Shown here piece by piece: positions 9,316 through 18,400 of a DNA stretch of 19,326 nucleotides (position 1 is the stretch's first letter; every line of letters starts with the position of its first letter). Origin of the DNA: Gryganskiella cystojenkinii (lineage: Eukaryota; Mortierellomycota; Mortierellomycetes; Mortierellales; Mortierellaceae). Location of the stretch: positions 1 to 19,326 of the forward strand of contig JAAAIG010000745.1 in the NCBI GenBank assembly GCA_015852425.1, written 5' to 3'. The notes below the pieces were generated by a model. The model searched no databases, was not told the DNA's origin, and was given only the letters and a program-made list of their open reading frames with translations. Made by a program: the position numbers and the translations under genes.

Positions 9316-10249
9316 CTACGTAGATCCCACGTCCGGTTTGATTGGCTTTGGCACTGTCGTGACTAATTGTGAAATATATAAGAGAGAGAAAAAGTTAACA
9401 ACTTTAGGAATCTAAACCACTTGCGACCCCTCAGAACAACAGTGGGACCAACAAGCTCCAAGCAAATAGCCTACCCTTCGGAGCCCGCTCGTATGCATTG
9501 ACAGTCTTCTTTGTTGACTTTTTGGGCTTGTGGTTGTGATGATGGTGGTGATCATGATCTGAATGTTCGCAGGCATGGTCCTCGTCGCCGTCCTTGCCGG
9601 CACCTTCTCGCTTCCTGTCTTTGCCCTTGTCTCCGTTGCCACGGTTAAACGAGACAGGTCCGCCATCCGATTCGGATCCTGATGAATCCGAGTCCGAGTC
9701 CGAAGAAGATTCATCCGAGCTCTCGCCAAACTCCCTTTGCTTCTTGAAGATGCAGCAGACTACAAAAAAAAGATAGCATCAATAGAGAGAATAGGTTAAA
9801 TATCATGATGATAAAAGGGCGTCATATCAACGTAGCAAAGAAGAGCGGTGGGAAAAAAAACACAACAAAGGAGGAAAGAGGGAAGGAGGGGCTTTACTTT
9901 TTGACTTTTTCTTGTTCATATGCTCGTTATCGATGACATCATCATCCCACTGAACTCGACGTTCGTTTGCAGGGTTGGGTTCGCCCGTGAGGTCGAGGAT
10001 ACCATGAATAGGATCTTCCTCAGAGGTCTCGGTCGGATCCAAGATCATTGTCCGAGAACCGTGCGTGGCAGGTCGACGTCCGGAACCGGCGACTTGAACC
10101 CGACTGCCTGTGCCACCACCAGAACCATATCCAGAGTTGGGGGTTGGGGTATCTGCGTCATTGTCACTATTACCGCCACTGCCTGCGTTCACAGTTGCTG
10201 ATGGGGTTGTGTTTGTGAAGAGGGAGGTGGCATGGATAGTGGGCGCCAT
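9316..10249 (-). CDS. YPI1: Type 1 protein phosphatase inhibitor 3 (Ypi1/PPP1R11 family)
   Basis: The protein binds and regulates protein phosphatase 1, together with Sds22 in the family's known complex, mainly in the nucleus. The family core spans the first splice: RRVQWDDDVIDNEHMNKKKSK in exon 1 (10249-9898) and ICCIFKKQREFGE at the start of exon 2 (9759-), joined over a 138-nt GT-AG intron. RVQW is the RVxF-type PP1 docking motif; the CC pair follows it as in homologues. The N-terminal 90 residues are Ser/Gly/Thr-rich. The tail carries an acidic-Ser run and a His-rich stretch (HSDHDHHHHHNH), then NAYERAP, also typical of the family. The 3' end is uncertain. Reading on gives a hydrophobic tail and a stop at 9431 (226 aa). 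Splicing at 9474/9363 gives a hydrophilic tail and a stop at 9316 (227 aa); I prefer this. The start is the ATG at 10249. The gene is divergent from TRS23. Confidence 0.87.
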
Positions 10250-10705
10250 TATGATGTAGAACAAAAGGTCGTTTCAGGTGGTGGGTAGAAAAGAATGGAT
10301 GAAATTAATATAAAGGGGATAAATGAGAGAAGGAAAGAGAGAATGTGGATCGGGCAAGGGAATTACAACAATGAAAAAAAAAGTACGCCAAAAGAACAAA
10401 AGATTGACGGAGGGAAAGAAGGAAAGAATGGGCGAGAACAAGCGAGGAGACAAAACACATTTGCTCAGTCAGCAAAGGAAAAAGAAAAAAACTGCATGCA
10501 CCAAGCCAAGGTCACGAGATAAAGCAGTCACACTGTCCAGCCTGAAGTGCTTCGCGCTTCACATGCAAGCAACCCTTTTTCCTGCCATCATCCCACGCGA
10601 ACAAAGAGCCTCGTCACCGTCATCTCTCCAAAGCAAAGACAACCTAGAACAAGGAACAAGGGACAAGGAATTAGAAACATCACGAGAACAAGGACGTATC
10701 AGGAA
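10250..10705. promoter_or_regulatory. Shared divergent promoter region, YPI1 / TRS23
   Basis: These 456 nt separate two divergent start codons and must carry both promoters. The YPI1-proximal half is purine-rich on the plus strand (about 10290-10500), so it is pyrimidine-rich in the YPI1 transcript direction. I see no clear TATA or CCAAT pair and no ORF of family character. Confidence 0.5.
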
Positions 10706-11158
10706 ATGATCTTTTCCATCTACATCATCAACAAGGCTGGTGGACTCGTCTACAACAAGGACTACTCGGATGGTCTCGCCAAATTGACTTCGAACGAATA
10801 CCTAGTCCTTGCCGGAACCTTTCATGGGTATGGAAAGAAACAGCTTTATCTCGCCTCGCCTTGTTTGCAATCTTTTCGCTGAGTAGCAACCAAACATCTA
10901 AACAGACGTGCAAGGACTCACACACCGCTCTTTTTATACCTTCTTCAAACGCCTCCAGTGTCCACGCTATCACATCCAAGATCTCGCCAGTACCAGGATC
11001 CAGTGGCATCGAGATGCTCGAAACAGAAACCTTTAGGATACATTGCTTCCAGACTCTCACTGGTAAAGTTGGCAGGAACAAAATCCCTTCTTCGACTTGG
11101 GCCTTGTTGACAGGACACAGCTCCTTTTCATAGGACGACAATGTTTACATGTACTCAC

Positions 11159-11201
<43 letters not shown>

Positions 11202-11561
11202 GTACGACCCCTTACGCCTCTTCGGTCTCCAGGCACAAAGTTCCTCCTCGTCGCTGACCCACAACAATCCTCAATCGACCACACTATGAAAAAGATTTAC
11301 GAAGTTTATTCCGATTACTGTGTCAAGAATCCCTTCCAGAACCCAGAGATGCCCATTCGATCGGAACAGTTTGATATTCATCTCTTGAAACTCGTCCGAT
11401 CTGTCGGTGGATTGGTGAACCCCCTGATCGTCAACAGTCATTACAGCAGCAGTAACTTCAACACCGGTAGTACCCTGACGAGTCAACCCATGGTCCAGTC
11501 TTCGTCTTTGCCTCCATCACTCCCCAACATTGCTTCCTCAGGACTTGGACTCGGTGTTTGA
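10706..11561 (+). CDS. TRS23: TRAPP complex subunit 4 (TRAPPC4/Trs23)
   Basis: This is a core subunit of the TRAPP complexes, which tether vesicles and act as a GEF for Ypt1/Rab1 at the Golgi. Exons are 10706-10827, 10959-11062 and 11233-11561, with GT-AG introns of 131 and 170 nt, giving 184 aa. The longin-type N-terminus reads [16 protein letters not shown], followed by [50 protein letters not shown] (in two parts across a splice), [16 protein letters not shown] and [10 protein letters not shown]. All are TRAPPC4 family sequence. NKAGGLVY runs almost directly into LTSNEY, so the PDZ-like insertion of metazoan TRAPPC4 is absent, as in yeast Trs23. After the last helix there is a Ser/Leu/Pro-rich tail of about 45 residues with no family counterpart that I recognise. 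Intron 2 holds a long CT repeat. The start codon is the only ATG upstream of the longin motif. Confidence 0.94.
11162..11198 (+). repeat. (CT)n microsatellite in TRS23 intron 2
   Basis: A perfect CT dinucleotide repeat of 37 nt lies 34 nt before the acceptor AG at 11231-11232. It sits upstream of, and in effect extends, the intron's polypyrimidine tract. Repeat tracts of this type vary in length between strains. Confidence 0.9.
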
Positions 11562-11892
11562 GATTCCGCATTCTTCCTGTCCAACAGGCATTCCAGGATA
11601 TTACAGTATACGACCGAGGACGAGAGGACAAACCAAATAATAACTAAAAAACAATAATAATAACACAAACAAAGAGAGAAGACTTTCCACCCAAGAAGCG
11701 TTGGAGTTTTTTTTTTTTTTCTGGATGAAGAAAGGAAAAGCCTGATGGGAAGGATAGCAGAGTTGTCGATTTGAAAGAAGAAGAAAAAACTTGATCAGCC
11801 CATAAAGTCCAGAAGAAAAAGTCGTGCGTGACAACAACGCGACAGACACTGCAAACTCTGATATTTATGAGATCGACTAGAAAAATCCTATT
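11562..11892. other. Convergent 3' intergenic spacer (TRS23 / BTB gene)
   Basis: These 331 nt between two convergent stop codons hold AT-rich runs: AATAATAACTAAAAAACAATAATAATAAC-like sequence near 11635-11663, and a T14 run near 11707. They probably contain the 3' ends of both genes. There is no perfect AATAAA and no supportable gene. Confidence 0.5.
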
Positions 11893-14800
11893 TTAGACAG
11901 TAGCCTTTTCGACCGCGCCCTTTCGATCCGACCATCCAACCTTGACCACAAAATGGATCCAAAGACCATCGTCCTGACTTTCGTCATGACCCGGTCCGTC
12001 TGCATGACCGAGTCCGGTCATAGACGACAAGGGTACTTGATGAGTCATTGGCGGTCCAGACTGTTGGGTAGGATGACCTTGTCCCCCGCCGCCATGACCG
12101 TGATGCAGACCAGCAGCGAGTCCTCCCTGCTGCTGAGCACCAGCACCGGCAGGATGTCCATGAACAGGAGGAGGAGGAGGCTGTACATGTTGCTGTTGCT
12201 GCTGTTGTGGTGGTGCTGGTGGATGCTGCTGTTGCAGTTGATGTGGATTATGGAGTTGAGGAAAATGGGCGGGTTGGTGGTGAGGCTGTGGTTGATGCAG
12301 TGGCGGTGGTACTGCTTGTTGATGAAGCGGATGAGCCTGTTGCTGATGCTGTTGCTGTTGCTGCTGTTGATGAGGTTGTACTTGTGGTTGCTGTTGTAAA
12401 CCGCCTAGATGCCCAACTAACGGTGCAAACGGCTGATGGGGGTGAACAGCTGCATTCAGACCCGCAGCTGCAGCGGTGGTCGTCCTTGGCGGTCCTGCCA
12501 TAGTCCCTGAGACCGATCCTCCGACGCTATGTTGGCCCGTGGAAGGACTCGTAATTGAGTTCGCCTTTGAAGGTGAATCCCGAACCCGTTTCGCTACACG
12601 GGTCAGATAAATTGATTCCTTGTAACCCCAGCCCTCTGTAGGTTTAAAGACATCGTTGCACACCATACCATCTTCAGACGAGATCATTTGCGTTGATTTG
12701 TTGTTGTTGGTCGACCCCAGATCTGGAGACGCTGGGACAGAACCTAGAGGATGATGGGGATGATGACCGCCTGCAGATCGAGGTCGGAAGGGTAACTCTC
12801 CCGACACGACCTGTGATGATGACGTTGCTGATGCCGGGTGCTGATTGTAATCACTTCCTCGAATTTCCTCCAGTCGTCTGGACGCGATTGAGGAAAAGTA
12901 CTCTGGCGGCTCTGGTACGTTTGAGGTCATGTAGATCCGATAGCTGATGTTGAGGTCCCGAGCACGGTTATAGAGACTGGAACACTCTCCGTTATCCGAG
13001 GCGGTATTGCCCATGTTCTGCGAGGAGTATCCAGCGCCGTTGGAACTGACCGAGCTTCGAGGAGGTCGGCCCGGAGGAGCGTTACTGTTTGCCGCTGATG
13101 AAGTAAAAGCCGAAAAGATGCCTGCACTACTGGACCGAGAGGTGGATGAACCTCCAAGTGTTCGACCTCCAGCGCCAGAACGACCTCCAGCAGAGTTGGG
13201 TACGACCCGGGGGACACCTGCAGAACTTAAAAAGACGCCGACTTTGCCATCCGCGTTGAGATTATTGCCGACTTGGATACTCCACCAACTACCTCCATAA
13301 AACGTCGAGCTAGTGAAATGTTTTCCGTCGGTCATGAGGTCCTGGCGACTGATGTATAGCGAGGTACTGAACCGGATTGGGAGTAATCCATGAGAGTTGA
13401 CGGGTAAAGAGTTGGAGGCTGAGGGTGAAGCCTTGGTCGATCCTGCGGTCATCTTGGCTCGAGAGACTGCAGAGGTGATGGGGGTTCTTCGCTCGCGGTG
13501 TGCTGGATCCGCGCCATGATATCGTCCGTAAAGTGGTTCCGAAGGCGCTGTCAGGTAAGGCAGGTTGGGTGAGGTACTCATGGCGATGCGTCGAAGAAGG
13601 TGTTGACGCCAGAAGGCGTCCTTAATCCTGGAGGGCAACACGAGACCGTCCGTTAGAACTTGATGGAGATGGTCAAATGACATGTGGGTGTAGTTGATGC
13701 TGTGGTGGAGCATGTACATAAGGATCAACAACTCCCGGACTTGGTGTCGAGGAAGGGTATCAGAAGTGATGGAGACGGCTGATAAAGACAGCGCGGGAGA
13801 AGAAATCGGGGTTCCAAGGGTGGGCGAAAGAGGCGAGGTTTTCTTTTCAGTCTCAGCTTCCCCTGTTTCAACATGGGTATCCAGATCTATAGAGTTCGAA
13901 CCTCTTTTCCTCTGGACAGGTATTGGTGCTGACACTGCTACCGCCATCGAGGAAGACTCTGCGGCCGTAGGGGTCGCGGCACGATCGTCTTCAAAAAGTA
14001 AAGCTGCACTGGCCTGTGAACTCTTTCGTTTCAACTCTCGAGGGGTCCATTCGTGATCAGTATCGACGGCGTCCTCGTACTCTGTCGTCGAAGTCGATTC
14101 CCAATCTAGTAAATCGTTCAAGAAAGTATCTGAGCTCAGTTCGTACGACCAAGTGCCATTGTCGTCTAGGTCCTTTAGGATCATAAACCAGTCCTGATCG
14201 TGGTAATCGTAGACCCAGTTCATCAGCTTTTCGGTCTCGAGGCCTAGTCGTCGGAGCATGATACGTTTCACGAGATGATATCGTTCGTATTCATTGGGAA
14301 CGTAAAGCGACTCGGAAGTTAAGACCTTGATTAATCCGACGAGGGGCATATCAGGCGAGACCATCATTTCTTGAAGGACCGTGGACTTGTACGTATTCCA
14401 AAAGAAAGTGTAAAAACACTGAGCGAGGATCAGATCCCAAGCTCGGCCGTTGTTAAGTCGCCAGGCGTACTCCATGTAATGAATCAGACCACGGTTGTCC
14501 CGGATCCGACGAGAGATGTCACTGCAGAGTTCGTCCATGAGGGCAGCAATATTAAGGTACGAGGCCGCGGCGTACATGGAGATAAAGAGCGAGTCGACCT
14601 TGTCAGAAGGATCGAGCAAAATGTTGTCGTAGCGTCGAAAGAGGATCCCACTACCAGTCATGGAAGAGGTTGGCATCTTTTCAGAGTAGGTTCCTTGTAA
14701 GCCTAGACCAAGCCGTCCGTTACTGCTAAGAGCTGATTGGCCGTGATATTCAGAGGAAGCACTCCTGGTGAGAGCGTGTGATCCTGGTCCAAGATTGTTG

Positions 14801-15150
14801 TTGGCTGTTACTGTTGCTCCTGCTCCAGTGGTCGCAGTGGGTCTGAAGAGGATTGGCGCATCCCCATCGATGTAGTGACAGTCAATCCCGTAGAGCCAGT
14901 GGATGATCCGCTGGAAGGACTGCAGGTTGACGTAGGGGTCGTCGAATTGAAGAGTGATTGACTGTCGAGACTTTTCGATCCAGTCACCCTGACCAAGGAT
15001 CAAGGAACGAAAGTAGCCTGAACGAAGAAGGATAAGTCGGTGAAGGTGAAAGGTCTGACCGAACGCAATGACAACGATATCGGAGAGGTGTTGGTCGCGA
15101 ATAGCCAACAGCATATCCTGTGCGAGCGAGCTTGCAGCAGCAGAGGACAT
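11893..15150 (-). CDS. Large BTB/POZ domain protein with Q/H/P-rich insertion
   Basis: This is a single exon of 1085 aa. The N-terminus carries a BTB fold: DQHLSDIVVIAFGQTFHLHRLILLRSGYFRSL (residues 19-50, in two parts), FQRIIHWLYGID (79-90), then after an insertion of about 75 residues, the helices around LFISMYAAASYLNIAALMDEL (188-208). A BACK-like helical region follows (about 235-315). At about 585-645, FSTSLYISRQDL and FYGGSWWSIQVG, with WGYKESIYL (about 835) and a last strand LWIHFVVKVGW near the C-terminus, look like a split beta-sandwich seen in fungal BTB proteins. A Q/H/P/G tract of about 165 residues (about 890-1055) lies before that last strand. BTB-BACK proteins are often Cul3 adaptors or oligomeric regulators; the substrate is unknown. 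The frame stays open upstream to 15390, but the ATG at 15150 begins the BTB-proximal sequence and is preferred. The gene is divergent from RINT1. Confidence 0.85.
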   Translation of the reverse strand: MSSAAASSLAQDMLLAIRDQHLSDIVVIAFGQTFHLHRLILLRSGYFRSLILGQGDWIEKSRQSITLQFDDPYVNLQSFQRIIHWLYGIDCHYIDGDAPILFRPTATTGAGATVTANNNLGPGSHALTRSASSEYHGQSALSSNGRLGLGLQGTYSEKMPTSSMTGSGILFRRYDNILLDPSDKVDSLFISMYAAASYLNIAALMDELCSDISRRIRDNRGLIHYMEYAWRLNNGRAWDLILAQCFYTFFWNTYKSTVLQEMMVSPDMPLVGLIKVLTSESLYVPNEYERYHLVKRIMLRRLGLETEKLMNWVYDYHDQDWFMILKDLDDNGTWSYELSSDTFLNDLLDWESTSTTEYEDAVDTDHEWTPRELKRKSSQASAALLFEDDRAATPTAAESSSMAVAVSAPIPVQRKRGSNSIDLDTHVETGEAETEKKTSPLSPTLGTPISSPALSLSAVSITSDTLPRHQVRELLILMYMLHHSINYTHMSFDHLHQVLTDGLVLPSRIKDAFWRQHLLRRIAMSTSPNLPYLTAPSEPLYGRYHGADPAHRERRTPITSAVSRAKMTAGSTKASPSASNSLPVNSHGLLPIRFSTSLYISRQDLMTDGKHFTSSTFYGGSWWSIQVGNNLNADGKVGVFLSSAGVPRVVPNSAGGRSGAGGRTLGGSSTSRSSSAGIFSAFTSSAANSNAPPGRPPRSSVSSNGAGYSSQNMGNTASDNGECSSLYNRARDLNISYRIYMTSNVPEPPEYFSSIASRRLEEIRGSDYNQHPASATSSSQVVSGELPFRPRSAGGHHPHHPLGSVPASPDLGSTNNNKSTQMISSEDGMVCNDVFKPTEGWGYKESIYLTRVAKRVRDSPSKANSITSPSTGQHSVGGSVSGTMAGPPRTTTAAAAGLNAAVHPHQPFAPLVGHLGGLQQQPQVQPHQQQQQQQHQQQAHPLHQQAVPPPLHQPQPHHQPAHFPQLHNPHQLQQQHPPAPPQQQQQQHVQPPPPPVHGHPAGAGAQQQGGLAAGLHHGHGGGGQGHPTQQSGPPMTHQVPLSSMTGLGHADGPGHDESQDDGLWIHFVVKVGWSDRKGAVEKATV
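12090..12480 (-). repeat. Q/H/P-coding low-complexity tract within the BTB gene
   Basis: CAG/CAA/CAC/CCN-rich repeats on the minus strand encode several poly-Q runs interspersed with His and Pro, at roughly residues 890-1020 of the BTB protein, then a Gly/Ala/His-rich stretch. The tract is in frame and mixes codons rather than repeating one triplet, which suggests selection on or tolerance at the protein level rather than a recent slippage expansion. Confidence 0.85.
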
Positions 15151-15460
15151 GGCGGTATGTCTGGGTGATTGTGGTGTTTGAATGAAGATATATTGTATAT
15201 GTGAATGGGTAGAAACAACAAGGTAATATGAACGGAATATAAAGAATGAATGAATGAGAACAAAGGAATGAGCGCGTGAATGGGTCATTTGTCTGTCTGA
15301 CAGACATTTGGAAAAAAAAAAAAAGGTTTGGCAGTCACGAGTACGAGCGCGTTTCATCTCTTTGTTGAAAAGATGGATGGGTCCATGCATACCTTTCTTC
15401 TTTTGCTACTCTAGACATCATTCTCAAGGACGAACAAGGAGACAACAAGCCGGAATAAAA
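15151..15460. promoter_or_regulatory. Shared divergent promoter region, BTB gene / RINT1
   Basis: These 310 nt lie between divergent start codons and must serve both promoters. They contain a TATAAA on the plus strand at 15238-15243, a GAATGAATGAATGAG repeat at about 15244 and an A12-13 run near 15312. The BTB frame is open across most of it, and the RINT1 frame from 15308 on, but these extensions are basic or hydrophobic without family character and are read as 5' leaders. Confidence 0.5.
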
Positions 15461-18400
15461 ATGGCTTCAGTCCATCCACCATTACACTCATCCGCCGACT
15501 CTGAGGCACCATTCCAGCCCCGGACCCATGCCGTCTCTCAGAGCAATGTCGTCGTCTTTGACGAGACCATCAATGTCGAGGAGGACGTGACAGACTTTTT
15601 CGACTCGCACTTCAAGTCGAGGGAGGATCTTGGCAACATCAAAGCCATTCTTCAACAACAGGCCGATGTGGGAAACGAGCTGAAACAGCAGGTAAAAAGG
15701 CCGACGCCTGCAAGGCTTGAGGCAGCAGCGTTTTTGAACACTTCCATGAAATAACACCCTGCTTCTCCTGTACTCCCCTTAGCTCGATGCAAGCAGAGCG
15801 AGGACCGCGCAAGTGTTGAAGCAGGCGCAGATCACGTCCAAAGCATCTCTCGATAACCTACAGAAACTGGAGTCATCCTCCTTGGACCTCGAGGAGCAGA
15901 TGGAGAACTCTGAGTCCTTTGCGTCAGGAAAGAACAGGAACCAACGATCACTCATAGACGAACTTTCTGGACTCCAGGCTCGAGTTCAGGCGCTCGAAGA
16001 TGCAAAGCGATATATCCTTACTGTGTCCCGGTCGCAGCAACTGATGTATGCATCTATGAGGAAAGAGCGAGATCACAAGAGTATATATATGTGTTATCTC
16101 AGACCGCTGTCTAACATCTCGCCGTCATTATGTTCGACATCGTCCTAGATCGCAATGCAAAGAGCAACTCCAAACTTCGCCCGAGCAAGCTCTCGTACCG
16201 TACAAGTCCCTGGTGGAATTGTCGAGAGATGTAAACATTGTTGTGAACCAACAGGATACTAAACTGGACCGGTTCATGAGCGCGAGCGTGGACGGGCTGT
16301 TGCAGGAGATCAAGGCGTCTTTGTCTCTGTGAGTAGAGCTTCTAGCTCTATCTCTATTGTGCGTGTGCCTAAGTGGCTGTCTTTACCCTTTCACTAACTG
16401 GAGAATATCTTTCCTTCAACAGCAAATTTCAAGCTTCTTTGGATTCGATCGGATGGCCCAAACCCACTACAAAATCGACGGATATTAAGGATGATCAACG
16501 TGATCAGTTCGAAGAGGCTTACAAAGAGTTTTTGTTACTCCAGGAGCCGTAAGAATAATACACGGAGAAAAATTTTGCTGTTCATGCTAGGACCACTCTG
16601 CCTGTTACGTTTTAACACGATATCATCTTGTCATTTTGTTTCCTAGGGCACATGGTCCACTGGATCACTCTGGAGAGAAACCATTCCCGCCGTTGCTGAC
16701 GACAGAACTCATGGTTGCCCCTCTCATATTGCGGTTCAGATATCACTTTGAGGGGAAACGGCCAACAAACCGACTGGACAAGGCAAGTCTTTCTGAGTTG
16801 TATCCGCACTAAAGAGGCGCTCTAGTAAGCAACGCTAACTATCTTTTCACTTTTGTTTATTGGATGGGCCATAGCCTGAATGGTACCTTACGCACGTTCT
16901 CGAGCTCGTCAGGGATCACTCGGCGTTCCTTCAGAACTATGTCCAAGAGATTGTGCAAGAAACCGAGTACAAAGAATACGATGTCAAGGTGGGACTCTCT
17001 TTCATACACACTAAATGGCTAGTACAACTTTGGAGCATGTTAATTTATCTTCATTTTCCATCTTTCGCGTATAATTTTCGCCGTTTATAGAACGATTTCA
17101 TCCGTCTCCTCCTTGCGGCAGTCGAGCGCAAGATCGCCTTGAGTGTGCTAGCGATGCTTTCGAGTCCCGAGATCCTCTCACACTTTATTCATGAGATATT
17201 GAAATTCGACAGAACTCTCAGAGAACAGGAGCTCTACCAACCTCCTGGACAGACCACGGAGTGGCAAGGGACCGTTCAGGTCTTCCTTGGCAACCGAGCA
17301 TGGCTCAAGACCTGGTTGAGGGTCGAGAAGGACTGTAACGTTTTCCGGAGACCGTGCTGTTATGCGCTATTTGATGTTTCTTGATCCCAATCTTCCTGTT
17401 TGCTAATTCTTATGTCGTCGTTCACTACAGTTGCCGTGGCTAGATATACCCAGATTGTAGAAGATGCAGATGCTTGGCGGCCAGCGTACGAGGACATTGC
17501 AGAGAAGGATATTATTATTCCCACGAAATCGGCCGAAATGGTCATGGATCTTTTGGAAATTATTACGGAGCGATACCGACCACTTCCTGTTCTGGAGCAC
17601 AGGACATTTTTGTTGGATATTCAGCTGGATATTTTGATCGCCTATCATCGCCACATCCGAGATCTGGTCGACCAGTTCGAGTCTTTGACGTATTCATTTG
17701 TGCGAGTGCTGCCTGGCGCGGCCACGACGGAAGAACTGAATACGATGGGAATTGAAGGACTTCGGAATCTGTGTCAGTGGATGGCCAGCGCTGAATATAT
17801 TAGTTTGACACTCAAGGATTGGGGCGAGGATGTGGTAGGAAAGAGACAGGCAACTGGGAAAACGCGTTTCTGATTGCTTATGAAAAAATGACCAAGAGGA
17901 CTCCATGTCTCAAAAATGTATACGAGTATAAGAGTGTGGGATATTAACCTTGTCTTTTCATATATATTTGCATTAGTTCTTCTTGGAGCTATACAAGGAA
18001 ATTTCAGAGCGGACGAAAAAGATCAAGAATCCCATGTTGTCTGAGAACGAGGAATCAGATGATGACAATACCCAGCGCGCAGCTGCAGCGAACAAACTGG
18101 ACGAGCGCGGAACGATCTTTGATGATTCCATACGGGGTTTCAGTCAGTTGTCCAAGAGAATCCAGGAACTGATTGTTAAGAATGTCACCAAGGATGTTTT
18201 CGGTAGCATGAAACCATACGTGTCATTGTAAGTTGGATACACCCACCCCTCACAATACTTTATTCTTGTCAGCAGAAACGTTCTTTGCAAGTCAACTTGA
18301 CAAACTGATTATCTGTTACATACCAATTCATTAGACGCTCCTGGCCACAAATCGAGTTCTCTGCACCCCAGCAACCTCAGTCGCCAATCTTGACACAGGC

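Noticed and set aside
11097..11561. 154-aa ORF running through the CT repeat into TRS23 exon 3
   Set aside because: Its first third is intron 2 translated as SLSLSL; the family sequence begins only after the acceptor at 11232.
11953..12399. Plus-strand Leu/Met/Trp-rich ORF of 148 aa
   Set aside because: It is the antisense of the CAG/CAC tract of the BTB gene, so the leucines come from reversed glutamine codons.
13885..13905. GAGTTCGAACCTC, like a tRNA T-loop
   Set aside because: It lies inside the BTB coding sequence, and no acceptor stem, anticodon arm or D-loop can be placed around it.
15151..15390. 80-residue N-terminal extension of the BTB protein from the ATG at 15390
   Set aside because: The extension overlaps the start of the RINT1 region, is hydrophobic and pyrimidine-coded, and has no family character; the ATG at 15150 directly precedes the BTB-proximal sequence.
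15308..15460. 51-residue N-terminal extension of RINT1 from the ATG at 15308
   Set aside because: It is basic with a poly-A-coded MEKKKK start, and lies in the short divergent promoter; the ATG at 15461 has a better context.
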